From JBCBST01 sp039819115 (GTDB taxonomy: Bacteria > Bacteroidota > Rhodothermia > Balneolales > Balneolaceae), in contig JBCBST010000056.1 of NCBI GenBank assembly GCA_039819115.1, positions 1-19,245 of the forward strand: a DNA stretch of 19,245 bases, written 5' to 3'. The translations under genes and the position numbers were made by a program. The notes beneath the pieces were generated by a model that was not told where the DNA came from, made no database searches, and saw nothing but the letters and a program-made list of their open reading frames with translations. Below, in pieces: positions 5,748 through 13,775 of the stretch; position 1 is the first letter of the stretch, and every line of letters begins with the position of its first letter.

Positions 5748-8009
5748 CTACTGCTCTGTGTTTAGCTCCAGTGTGCCTCCTTTGGTGATATCAAAATGAT
5801 CGAGCTGATACCCTTCCAACTCAGCTCCATTCAACTTTTTATTGGTGATGTATCCCTTTTCAACGTCGCCCTTACTGACAATTCTGAATGTACTTCCATC
5901 ATGGAAACCGGGTTGCAGCTCAATAGTGACTTCTTCAAAGCGTGGAACGACCAGTTCATACTCTGTAAGTCCGGGCGTAACCGGGTAAAATCCCATCGCT
6001 GAAAAGATATACCAGGCCGAAATGGTACCGGCATCATCATTTCCGGGATATCCGGCCGGACCCAGATCAAAGTAAAAATCGAGGGCTTCACGAACGGCTT
6101 GTTGACTGCGCCACTCCTCCCCTTCCAATTCATTAAACAGGTAGGGATACGACATGTCGGGCTCATTGAATAACACAAAACGATTGGGTTCTTCAAACGT
6201 ATCGTTCAGGCGGCGTAAAAACCGGTCTTCACCCATCAGTTCTTTTAATCCTGAAAGATCATGCGGCACAAAAAAGAGATACTGCCAGGCATTCCCTTCG
6301 GTATAACCGGGTCCACCACTGGGCCAGTCACCATCTAAGCTACCCTTCAGTGTATCCGGGTCAAAAGGAGTCATCCAGCTTCCATCCGAATTCCTTGGTC
6401 GCAGAAATTCGGTCTCTTCGTCCCAAAAGTTACGATAGCCCAATGAGCGGGTTTCCAGCGATGCGGCAATATCATCCTGATTTAAGGCTCTGGCCAATTG
6501 AGCGGTAGCCCAATCCGAATAATTATACTCTAAAGAAGTTGCAACGGTCCCCCATACATACCGTGTGGACGGAAAATTATACTGATCCTGGGTAATAAAC
6601 CCCTGGTTGTTGTACCGGCGAATACCAGGTCGAACCGGATTATTCTCCACTTGGGTAGCCGATTTAATTAATCCTTCCAGGGCTGCTTCTGCATCAAAAT
6701 CTTCCAGCCCCTTTATGTATGAATCTGCGATTACCGGTGCCACCGGATCTCCCACCATTACAAACGATTCGTCTCCGGCTATCTCCCATTTGGGTAACCA
6801 GCCTGATTGTTTATACATAGCCACCATGGTGTTCAGGATATCGGTTTGTACTTCGGGATACACCAGGGTTAACAGGGTATGCAGGTTACGATAGGTATCC
6901 CATAAAGAAAGAACGGTATAGTACGACGATTGATCCTCCGGAAGGGTATGTATATCGGAGCTCAGATAGGCTTTGTATTCACCGTTCACATCATTAAAGG
7001 TACTGGGATGGATAAGCGCACGGTACAATGCGGTATAGAACAGGGTTTTATCCTTTTCAGAACTACCCTCCACCCGTATCCGGCTCAACATACGTTCCCA
7101 ATCGTCCTGCGCCTCATTCTTAATGCGCTTAAAATCAAAGTCTGGCTGCTCGGTTTCCAGGTTGAGGCGGGCATTTTCTATGCTCACAAACGATATTCCG
7201 ATTTTAAGGAGGATTTGTTCCCCGGCTTCAACATCAAACCGGAAGGCAGCACCGGTTTCAGGATCGAGTCGTTCCTTTCCCTCTTCCATACCGGTATCTG
7301 AGAGCACGAACTGATCAGAGGATGCCTTGCTGAACTCTGCCGCGAAATACACTTTTTGCTTGGTTCCCTGACCGCAGAAATTCCCGCTCAGGTTCCAGCC
7401 GCTCAGGGTCGTCTTCGAATCGATCGACACATAGGCACTATCGGAAGGTTGCAGGTTATGAAACAAATCAAACTGGATATAGACCTCCGAATCAGCCTCC
7501 TGAAACACATATTTACTTAGCGTGGAACGGGTGGTAGCCGTCACTTCCAATGCGGTGTTTACATCGTCCAGCATAACGGAATAGAAACCGGGTTCAGCCT
7601 TTTCTGCTGAATAGCGCGATCGAACCTGTTCAGGATTTAAAACCGGTTGCGTGGTAACGGGCATCACGAGGATATTGCCCCAATCAGGGCATCCTACCCC
7701 ACTCAGATGCAACTGACCGAATCCGTAGATAAACTCCTCTCCAAAATAATAGCCACTCGGAAGACGGCTCAGGCTTCCGTTTTCCTGTTCTCCAAACGTT
7801 GTTCGCGGGCTGATACTGGCCATACCCCAGGGACGTACCGCACCTGGATATACATTTGCAGCATTGAAATTATCAGCCAGGCCAGGAATAACCGTAGCCG
7901 AATTAGCAGTTCCGATAAACGGATCTACAAAATCGATTACCCTTGTTGTTTGAGGGGTTGAACATCCAACAAGCAGAACAAGAACCGTTAACAGTACATA
8001 TACACGCAT
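5748..8009 (-). CDS. GH92 family alpha-mannosidase, predicted lipoprotein
   Basis: This 753-residue protein belongs to glycoside hydrolase family 92, calcium-dependent exo-acting alpha-mannosidases. It has a lipoprotein signal with lipobox LVGC (Cys16). Family landmarks run in order: DFVDPFIGTANSAT and PGAVRPWGM near the start of the mature protein, YYTVLSLWDTYRNLHTLLTL in the middle, GYTEGNAWQYLFFVPHD containing Glu571 (candidate acid), and GNDDAGTISAWYIFSAMGFY containing the Asp658-Asp659 pair expected for base/calcium functions. I chose the ATG at 8009 because GGAGG (8019-8023) sits 9 bp upstream; the ATG at 8018 directly abuts that site. It is a single gene with no SusC/SusD pair or regulator beside it, so it is not an obvious polysaccharide utilisation locus. 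Likely site of action is the periplasm or outer-membrane surface, trimming mannose-containing glycans. Confidence 0.93.
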   Translation of the reverse strand: MRVYVLLTVLVLLVGCSTPQTTRVIDFVDPFIGTANSATVIPGLADNFNAANVYPGAVRPWGMASISPRTTFGEQENGSLSRLPSGYYFGEEFIYGFGQLHLSGVGCPDWGNILVMPVTTQPVLNPEQVRSRYSAEKAEPGFYSVMLDDVNTALEVTATTRSTLSKYVFQEADSEVYIQFDLFHNLQPSDSAYVSIDSKTTLSGWNLSGNFCGQGTKQKVYFAAEFSKASSDQFVLSDTGMEEGKERLDPETGAAFRFDVEAGEQILLKIGISFVSIENARLNLETEQPDFDFKRIKNEAQDDWERMLSRIRVEGSSEKDKTLFYTALYRALIHPSTFNDVNGEYKAYLSSDIHTLPEDQSSYYTVLSLWDTYRNLHTLLTLVYPEVQTDILNTMVAMYKQSGWLPKWEIAGDESFVMVGDPVAPVIADSYIKGLEDFDAEAALEGLIKSATQVENNPVRPGIRRYNNQGFITQDQYNFPSTRYVWGTVATSLEYNYSDWATAQLARALNQDDIAASLETRSLGYRNFWDEETEFLRPRNSDGSWMTPFDPDTLKGSLDGDWPSGGPGYTEGNAWQYLFFVPHDLSGLKELMGEDRFLRRLNDTFEEPNRFVLFNEPDMSYPYLFNELEGEEWRSQQAVREALDFYFDLGPAGYPGNDDAGTISAWYIFSAMGFYPVTPGLTEYELVVPRFEEVTIELQPGFHDGSTFRIVSKGDVEKGYITNKKLNGAELEGYQLDHFDITKGGTLELNTEQ

Positions 8010-8175
8010 AGTGAGCATCCTCCAGAATTAAAGGTGGAACATAAGGATGCAGGCCTGCTTTTAGAACGGGGATGGCAGAATCTAAAATCGTTTAACATTC
8101 TCTTGTCCATTTGAACAGGTTACGGGTTACGATATGCAGTTTTTTGTTGAAAGAAGTGCTATCATTACAGTCTGC

Positions 8176-8715
8176 ATGAATTTTTTCAGACATCATATCA
8201 CCCGCTTTTACGGCACTCTTATTCTGAGCGCCGGTCTTCTGGCTTTATTTGGCCGATCGATTAGCGAGGATGTTACAACCACTTCCTTCTCGATGTGGTT
8301 TATCCATCATTTTCAGCATGATGGGATTTCGGATGCTGAATTAGAAACCAGGCTAAAGGCACTGCAAACGACAGATATGGACTTCCAATCGGTTGTTCAG
8401 GTTGCTGCAGCAATGGTTTCTTCTCATGAGGACGTACCTGAATCGGAATCTGATCCTGATCCTGTTCATGAGACACTGGTTGCCCAATGGAATGCCCATC
8501 AGCAGTCGGGGGGAATGGGATCAGCCATACAGATTGAACCTTCAAAACCGGTTGTTTTATCGTCAAATTACGGACTTCATATCTATTCCAAACACCATGA
8601 AGCTTCGTCATACAACTATGCTTACGAAGGTATACTCACCGGATCGCAGGTTACGTCTGTCACCTCCCACCAGCAGATTCCTTTTAAGAACGGAATGGCC
8701 ATCTCTGCTCCATAG
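8176..8715 (+). CDS. Unrecognised exported or membrane-anchored protein
   Basis: I do not recognise this 179-residue protein. With the start at 8176 it begins MNFFRHHITRFYG followed by a hydrophobic segment TLILSAGLLALFG, which could be a signal peptide or single anchor. An in-frame ATG at 8134 would add 14 residues; neither start has a convincing ribosome site. The remainder is soluble: a helical part around residues 40-75, an acidic linker (ESESDPDPVHE), then a Ser/Tyr/His-rich end with HIYSKHHEASSYNYAYEG. It lies between the divergent GH92 gene and secD with separate spacers on each side. Codon use is ordinary. The long open frame and N-terminal helix support a real gene; nothing indicates its function. 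Confidence 0.55.
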   Translation: MNFFRHHITRFYGTLILSAGLLALFGRSISEDVTTTSFSMWFIHHFQHDGISDAELETRLKALQTTDMDFQSVVQVAAAMVSSHEDVPESESDPDPVHETLVAQWNAHQQSGGMGSAIQIEPSKPVVLSSNYGLHIYSKHHEASSYNYAYEGILTGSQVTSVTSHQQIPFKNGMAISAP

Positions 8716-8800
8716 GCGATACCTGCCATGTACCGGAGCAGGCAAAAAAGCCGTGTACAGAAATGACCTGATACACCGCAGCCTCCTCTCTTTCATCTTT

Positions 8801-8828
8801 TTTTCACTTTTTACTTTTCACTTTTTAT
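8801..8828. repeat. Tandem 14-bp repeat just upstream of secD
   Basis: TTTTCACTTTTTAC (8801-8814) is followed directly by TTTTCACTTTTTAT (8815-8828), 13 of 14 bases identical, ending 10 bp before the secD start. The complementary strand reads as AAAAGTGAAAAGT-type sequence. A related AAAAAGTGAGAAGTGAGAG lies at 5727-5745 after the LolA-like gene. It may be simple AT-rich spacer expansion. Confidence 0.6.
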
Positions 8829-8838
8829 CACCGAAACC

Positions 8839-10653
8839 ATGCAAGGAAATGGATTTAAAATAGGCGTGATTGCCCTCTTTTTTGGGCTTAGCGTGTGGTA
8901 TTTGCTACCGACCATCCAGTGGAACCTGGAAAACAGGGCAATGAACGATATGACCGAATCGGAACGAGAACAGTATCTGGTTGATGAAGCCGATAAACTG
9001 CAAAATATCGAAGAAAATGTGCTCAACCTCGGCCTTGACCTTCAGGGCGGGATGTATGTAACCATGGAAGTGGGTACTCCCCAGCTGGTACTGGAGCTTG
9101 CCGGCGATGAAGCGGATAGCACGCTTCGTAACGTCATACAGGAAGCCCGGGCCCGGTCACTGGAAAACGACACCGACTTTATTGATGAGATGGTCATCGC
9201 CTATGAGCAGCGGGATGCGAACGCCCGTCTCAGCCGGTACTATCGCTCAGATACAGACAACATTACCCGTCGATCCAGCAACCAGGAGATCAGCCTTTGG
9301 TTAAAAACTCAGCGGGATGGCGCCATAGATCGTGCGATTGAGATTGTACGGAATCGTGTTGACCGTTTTGGGGTAACTGAACCCTCTATTGTAAAGCAGG
9401 GTAATGACCGTTTGGTTGTTGAATTACCCGGTGTTGAGGACGAAGAGCGGGTGGTTAACCTTCTGAAAGGTACAGCCCGACTTGAGTTCCGCCTTGCCGC
9501 TGATGCCGTGGACTTCTCCAATTTCCGGCAGCAAGCGTTCTCCTATTATATCCAGGAAGCCGACACCACCGACTCTCTGAACCCAGGACAGCCTTCCAAT
9601 GCATTAGGCGAAGTACTGGCCCTGTTCCAGGACCAAACTCCTTATATCTTCGGATATGCCACAACTGCAGATACGTCTGTTGTGATGGATCTGCTGAGCG
9701 ATCCGGAAGTACTCAGTATGTTCCCTCGTAATACAACCGTCATGTGGGATACCCGGGGTCAGCAATTTGAATCCGGTGCTGAATACTTTGCGCTATATGG
9801 TGTAAACACCCAGGCTGAGCTTACAGGTGAAGTGATTGATGAGGCCTCCGTTCAATTCGATCCAGCAACCAACGTACCCGAAGTGGCGATGGGTATGAAC
9901 AACGAAGGAGCACTTAAGTGGAGCCGTATCACAGGTGCAAACATCAATAAGCCGGTAGCCATTACTCTTGATGGTTATGTGGTTTCGTACCCTACCGTGA
10001 ATGGTAAGATCAGCGGTGGTAACTCTTCCATCACAGGTATGGCAAATGTTGAAGAAGCCCAGGATTTAGTGAATATCCTGCTCTCAGGTGCTCTGCCTGC
10101 TCCGCTTAACATCATTGAGCAACGTACCGTTGGAGCCTCTCTCGGTGAAGCATCTATTCAGTCCGGACTTCGTTCTGTGCTGGTTGGGCTAGGCCTGGTC
10201 GCTATTTTCATGATCATCTACTACCGAAAAGGTGGTGCCGTAGCTGATCTGGCTTTGATTTTAAACATCTTATTCATTTTTGGAATTCTGGCGGGTTTTA
10301 AAGCCACGCTTACCTTACCGGGTATTGCTGGTATTGTGTTAACTATTGGTATGGCGGTAGATGCCAACGTGCTGATTTTCGATCGTATTCGTGAAGAAAA
10401 ACGAGGTGGTAAAACCATGAAAGCTTCTATTGAAGCTGGTTATGCAAATGCGATGAGTGCCATTATTGATGCGAATGTAACCACATTTTTCGTTGCCTTT
10501 ATCCTGTTCACGTTTGGTGCAGGTCCTATTAAAGGATTCGCGGTAACCCTGATGGCCGGTATTGTAGCTTCGCTGGTGAGTGCCATCATCATAACCCGAC
10601 TGGTTGTTGACTACACAACCCGTAACGATGCTAATGCCATCGATTTTGGATAA
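8839..10653 (+). CDS. secD: Protein translocase subunit SecD
   Basis: This 604-residue protein is SecD, which with SecF uses the proton gradient to drive late stages of protein export through SecYEG. An N-terminal membrane helix (about residues 7-25) precedes a large periplasmic part. The P1 region begins with LGLDLQGGMYVTMEV, the family signature. Later come the DRAIEIVRNRVDRFGVTEP motif (about residue 160) and TVGASLGEASIQSGL (about 432), which leads into five membrane helices. The conserved helix-4 motif GMAVDANVLIFDRIREEKR (about residues 509-527) holds the Asp implicated in proton flow. Length is close to the E. coli protein. The gene heads an operon with secF 37 bp downstream and a STAS-domain gene after it. 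Unlike many Bacteroidetes, the two subunits are not fused. Confidence 0.96.
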   Translation: MQGNGFKIGVIALFFGLSVWYLLPTIQWNLENRAMNDMTESEREQYLVDEADKLQNIEENVLNLGLDLQGGMYVTMEVGTPQLVLELAGDEADSTLRNVIQEARARSLENDTDFIDEMVIAYEQRDANARLSRYYRSDTDNITRRSSNQEISLWLKTQRDGAIDRAIEIVRNRVDRFGVTEPSIVKQGNDRLVVELPGVEDEERVVNLLKGTARLEFRLAADAVDFSNFRQQAFSYYIQEADTTDSLNPGQPSNALGEVLALFQDQTPYIFGYATTADTSVVMDLLSDPEVLSMFPRNTTVMWDTRGQQFESGAEYFALYGVNTQAELTGEVIDEASVQFDPATNVPEVAMGMNNEGALKWSRITGANINKPVAITLDGYVVSYPTVNGKISGGNSSITGMANVEEAQDLVNILLSGALPAPLNIIEQRTVGASLGEASIQSGLRSVLVGLGLVAIFMIIYYRKGGAVADLALILNILFIFGILAGFKATLTLPGIAGIVLTIGMAVDANVLIFDRIREEKRGGKTMKASIEAGYANAMSAIIDANVTTFFVAFILFTFGAGPIKGFAVTLMAGIVASLVSAIIITRLVVDYTTRNDANAIDFG

Positions 10654-10690
10654 TCGCCCACTGAATTTTTAATCTTTTATACTTACTACC

Positions 10691-11602
10691 ATGAGATGGT
10701 TTGAAACACCGACATTTAACTTTACAGGAAATCGAAAGATTGCCTACATCGTATCCCTTGTTCTCATTTTGGCCTCTGTCGGAGCAATTGTAGCAAAGGG
10801 CCTCCAATACGGCATCGACTTTAAAGGAGGAAAAGAATTTGTTTACAAATTCGATCAACCGGTTGAACCAACCGAAATCCGCGGATTCCTTACCGATGTG
10901 TTTGGTTCTGTTCCGGAAGTAAAACGCTTTGGATCCGATGCTGAAGTCCTGATCCGGACCGACAGCCCGGAAGACAAACAGGTACTCCAAACCCAGGTTG
11001 AAGCCGCTTTCAGGAGTGAGCTGGCAGGTAATGCCTTTGAAGTGGAAAAAAGCGACTCTATTGGTCCGCGTATCGCCGAAGATCTGAAAACCAGTGCTGC
11101 TCAGTCTATTGTATACGCCATTGCCATTATCTTCGTGTATATCTTAATCCGGTTCCGAAACTGGACGTTCTCCCTGGGTGCTGTTGCCGCCCTGATTCAC
11201 GATGTGGTCATTACACTGGGTATTTTCACTATCCTGACCGACCTCGTTGAGTTCAATCTGACCATAGATCAGGCAATCATCGCCGCATTCCTTACCATTG
11301 TAGGGTATTCACTAAACGATACCGTGGTTGTATTTGACCGTATCCGGGAAAACTCGCGGGTGCATAAAGGTATGCGGTTCGAAGAAATGCTGAATCTTTC
11401 CCTGAACGATACCTTAAGCCGTACCGTCATCACCTCATTAACTACCTTGTTTGTGGTAACTGTCCTGTTTATTTTCGGCGGTGAGGTGTTGAAAGGCTTC
11501 TCCTTTGCACTTATACTTGGCGTGGTGTTAGGGACGTACAGCTCTCTCTTTGTTGCCAGCCAGTTGGTATTGGAGTTAGAAGGTCGCACCAAAAAATCGT
11601 AA
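10691..11602 (+). CDS. secF: Protein translocase subunit SecF
   Basis: This 303-residue SecF has the usual layout: a cytoplasmic start MRWFETPTFNFTGNRK, first membrane helix (about residues 18-36), the GIDFKGGKEFVYKF element that replaces the more usual GIDFTGG, a periplasmic P1 domain, then five helices from about residue 135. The helix-4 signature VGYSLNDTVVVFDRIRENSR (about residues 201-220) contains the family's conserved Asp/Asn/Arg set. It works with SecD and YajC at the SecYEG channel in the inner membrane. The 37-bp gap to secD and the 22-bp gap to the STAS gene are consistent with one transcript that ends at the terminator at 11992. Confidence 0.96.
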   Translation: MRWFETPTFNFTGNRKIAYIVSLVLILASVGAIVAKGLQYGIDFKGGKEFVYKFDQPVEPTEIRGFLTDVFGSVPEVKRFGSDAEVLIRTDSPEDKQVLQTQVEAAFRSELAGNAFEVEKSDSIGPRIAEDLKTSAAQSIVYAIAIIFVYILIRFRNWTFSLGAVAALIHDVVITLGIFTILTDLVEFNLTIDQAIIAAFLTIVGYSLNDTVVVFDRIRENSRVHKGMRFEEMLNLSLNDTLSRTVITSLTTLFVVTVLFIFGGEVLKGFSFALILGVVLGTYSSLFVASQLVLELEGRTKKS

Positions 11603-11624
11603 TTGTTTTTCAAATCAGAATTCT

Positions 11625-11969
11625 ATGAGCTTTAATACATCAGAACGGTACAACAGCGTAGTTATCGAATTTAAAGGTAACGTGATGGGTGGCCCCGACG
11701 CAGTTAACCTCAACGAAAAACTTCATGAGCTTATCGACGCCGGTAAAACCAACATTGTTGTAGATTTGAGCAAAGTGAAGTTTATGAATTCTTCCGGCCT
11801 GGGCATGTTGATTGGTGGCTTAACCACCATGCGCAAGTCGGGTGGAGATTTGCGTATTGCCAACGCAACCGACAAAATCGAAAGCTTACTCATTGTGACC
11901 AAATTGATCACCGTTTTTAAGCATTATAAGTCGGTTGAAGAAGCCGCAACCTCCTATAATGAAGAGTAA
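11625..11969 (+). CDS. STAS-domain anti-sigma factor antagonist (SpoIIAA/RsbV family)
   Basis: This 114-residue protein is a single STAS domain. The conserved segment DLSKVKFMNSSGLGMLIG (about residues 47-64) contains the Ser pair (56-57) where family members are phosphorylated by a partner serine kinase/anti-sigma factor. The preceding strand SVVIEFKGNV and the downstream MRKSGGDLRIAN fit the fold. In the known partner-switching scheme, the unphosphorylated antagonist binds the anti-sigma factor and frees the sigma factor. No kinase, phosphatase or sigma factor gene is adjacent; instead it follows secD-secF at 22 bp and is the last gene before a terminator. The partner could also be non-transcriptional, as with STAS proteins in other signalling modules. 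Confidence 0.9.
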   Translation: MSFNTSERYNSVVIEFKGNVMGGPDAVNLNEKLHELIDAGKTNIVVDLSKVKFMNSSGLGMLIGGLTTMRKSGGDLRIANATDKIESLLIVTKLITVFKHYKSVEEAATSYNEE

Positions 11970-11991
11970 CACACTCTCCTGACCTTCAAAC

Positions 11992-12022
11992 AAAGGGGTG
12001 TGCCTTGGTACATCCCTTTTTT
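11992..12022 (+). terminator. Rho-independent terminator after the secD-secF-STAS operon
   Basis: A ten-pair stem, AAAGGGGTGT (11992-12001) with ACATCCCTTT (12010-12019), contains a single G-T pair and closes an 8-nt loop. A run of six T (12017-12022) follows. It lies 22 bp after the STAS stop and 21 bp before the purA start, so it separates the two transcription units. Confidence 0.85.
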
Positions 12023-12042
12023 ATTTTAAATCAATTGGATAC

Positions 12043-13326
12043 ATGTCTGTTCGCGTTGTAATCGGTGCCCAATGGGGCGACGAGGGAAAAGGAAAAATTG
12101 TTGATCTGTTAAGTGATAAGGCCGACTATATTGTTCGATACCAGGGTGGAGCAAATGCCGGACACACGCTGAAGTTTGATGATAAAACGGTCGTCCTGCA
12201 TCTTATTCCGTCTGGCATCTTCAATGGAAACGGGCATTGTGTAATCGGTAATGGTGTTGTTATTGATCCCATTGCATTGGTGAAAGAGATAGAAGGTGTA
12301 CAGGCCATGGGATTTTCCCTGGAAGGACGATTCCACATCAGTCAAACCGCACATGTTATCCTCCCCTATCATAAACTTCTTGATCAGCTAAAAGAGAAAC
12401 GCCGCGCGGATAATGCCATTGGTACAACAGGCCGGGGTATCGGACCCGCCTATGTGAGTAAATTCTCCCGTGTAGGTATTCGCATGGTTGATTTGCTGGA
12501 TCGGGCATCCTTAAAAGCGAAAATTGAACAGAATCTGAGAGACATCAATTTTGCACTTGAAAATCTCTACAGCGAACCGAAACTGATCGCAGATGATTTA
12601 TTAGCCGAATTGGAACCTTCTATTCAGGCATTGAGTCCCTATATCTGCAACTCTGCTGATGTACTGCATCAAGGGCTTGAACAAGGAAAAAGTGTGCTAC
12701 TCGAAGGAGCGCAAGGCTGCCTGCTCGATGTAGACCACGGAACTTATCCGTTTGTCACTTCTTCTTCCCCAACTTCAGGTGGAGCCTGTACAGGATCTGG
12801 TGTTCCCCCCACTGCCATTACACATGTAATGGGTATCACCAAAGCCTATATCACTCGGGTTGGTAATGGACCTTTTCCAACTGAGTTACATGACCAAACC
12901 GGTGAAGAACTTCGTAAAAAGGGTCACGAGTTTGGTGCTACCACCGGGCGTCCGCGCCGTTGTGGATGGCTGGATTTAGTTGCGTTAAAATACGCATGCC
13001 GCATCAATGGAATTAACGAGCTTACCCTCACCAAGATGGATGTAATGGATGGGTTCGAACACATTGACGTATGTACCGCCTATCGCATTAATGGCGAGGA
13101 AACCCAAACGTTCCCATTACGACTCGAGGAAATTGAGCAAGTCGAACCGGTGTATACCTCTCTTCCGGGTTGGGATACCGACATCTCGGGCATGACCAGT
13201 TGGGATGAACTGCCCGAAACGGCTAAATCCTACATTTCCTTTGTTGAGGAATATTTGGGCGTCAGGTTTACCATTATTTCAACCGGTCCCAAGCGCGAAG
13301 AGACAATTCTGAGATACGCTGATTGA
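12043..13326 (+). CDS. purA: Adenylosuccinate synthetase
   Basis: This 427-residue enzyme joins IMP and aspartate using GTP to form adenylosuccinate, the first committed step from IMP to AMP. The N-terminus VVIGAQWGDEGKGKIVDLLS carries the phosphate-binding loop with the catalytic Asp and Lys. GGANAGHT with the catalytic His, IGTTGRGIGPAYVSK, TSSSPTSGGACTGSG and TTGRPRRCGWLD follow in the expected order. Length equals the usual bacterial PurA. I chose ATG 12043; an upstream GTG at 11998 is in frame but lies inside the preceding terminator and adds residues foreign to the family. The gene is alone, followed by a long repeat-rich spacer, with no purB or other purine gene beside it. Confidence 0.97.
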   Translation: MSVRVVIGAQWGDEGKGKIVDLLSDKADYIVRYQGGANAGHTLKFDDKTVVLHLIPSGIFNGNGHCVIGNGVVIDPIALVKEIEGVQAMGFSLEGRFHISQTAHVILPYHKLLDQLKEKRRADNAIGTTGRGIGPAYVSKFSRVGIRMVDLLDRASLKAKIEQNLRDINFALENLYSEPKLIADDLLAELEPSIQALSPYICNSADVLHQGLEQGKSVLLEGAQGCLLDVDHGTYPFVTSSSPTSGGACTGSGVPPTAITHVMGITKAYITRVGNGPFPTELHDQTGEELRKKGHEFGATTGRPRRCGWLDLVALKYACRINGINELTLTKMDVMDGFEHIDVCTAYRINGEETQTFPLRLEEIEQVEPVYTSLPGWDTDISGMTSWDELPETAKSYISFVEEYLGVRFTIISTGPKREETILRYAD

Positions 13327-13359
13327 AGCCCAGCTTAGCGTAGCACATCAGCATACGAC

Positions 13360-13508
13360 TATAACCCGTCATTCCGAACCAGTCCGCCTTGCCCGCCTGC
13401 CGTAGGCATGGCCTGCGGACTCCGTTCCGGAATCTTAATCTGAATGAAGGGCTCGTTCAAAAAACAGGATTCCTGCCTACGCAGGAATGACGAAGAGGCA
13501 GGGTTATA
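13360..13508. repeat. MITE-like nested inverted-repeat element downstream of purA
   Basis: Outer ends TATAACCC (13360-13367) and GGGTTATA (13501-13508) are inverted. Just inside, CGTCATTCC (13367-13375) is inverted against GGAATGACG (13484-13492). Two internal hairpins lie within: AGTCCGC (13381-13387) with GCGGACT (13415-13421), and the perfect 20-bp palindromic hairpin ATTCCTGCCTACGCAGGAAT (13469-13488). There is no coding capacity. The layout resembles a small non-autonomous palindromic element or intergenic repeat family; whether it recurs in the genome cannot be seen from one copy. Confidence 0.6.
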
Positions 13509-13517
13509 TTCAGATTA

Positions 13518-13532
13518 CGGAGCAGAGCTCCG
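13518..13532. repeat. Short hairpin in the purA downstream spacer
   Basis: CGGAGC (13518-13523) and GCTCCG (13527-13532) form a perfect 6-bp stem with a 3-nt loop. No T-run follows, so it is not a typical terminator. It is part of the hairpin cluster. Confidence 0.45.
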
Positions 13533-13579
13533 CAACCAGTTTAAGAGGATAACATGATAGATACCAAGCCTTATCCGTG

Positions 13580-13601
13580 GGGGCGTATCGCTATACGCCC
13601 C
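13580..13601. repeat. 9-bp perfect stem with tetraloop (GGGGCGTAT hairpin)
   Basis: GGGGCGTAT (13580-13588) and ATACGCCCC (13593-13601) flank CGCT. GTAGGGGCG.. palindromes of this kind occur as interspersed repeats in diverse bacteria, to my recollection; this was not searched. No T-run follows on either strand. Confidence 0.6.
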
Positions 13602-13648
13602 TACCTCCTAAAACCAGGGTAAGTGAACAGGTAAAGCGGAGCTTAGCT

Positions 13649-13689
13649 CTTAAGATCCTGTCCGTCAGCTGACGGATCAGGATCTTAAG
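13649..13689. repeat. 41-bp near-perfect inverted repeat
   Basis: The centre TCCGTCAGCTGACGGA (13661-13676) is a perfect 16-bp palindrome. It is extended by CTTAAGATCCTG (13649-13660) against CAGGATCTTAAG (13678-13689) with one bulged T at 13677, giving 20 paired bases per arm. It could form a cruciform or a very stable hairpin in RNA from either convergent gene (purA or the SnoaL-like gene). Confidence 0.7.
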
Positions 13690-13775
13690 GAAAGACTTGG
13701 CTTCACAGCTTTACATCCATCAAAAAAACCTTCGGGTCTGTACTTTCCACGGGTCTTAAAACTAGTCCCTGACTA

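Noticed and set aside
8049..8058. GCAGGCCTGC palindrome between GH92 and the unknown gene
   Set aside because: A 10-bp palindrome is expected by chance at this length scale and has no neighbouring promoter pattern I can support.
11998..12042. GTG start for purA giving 15 extra residues
   Set aside because: The extra codons lie inside the terminator hairpin and do not match the PurA N-terminus, which normally starts just before VVIGAQWGDEGKGK.
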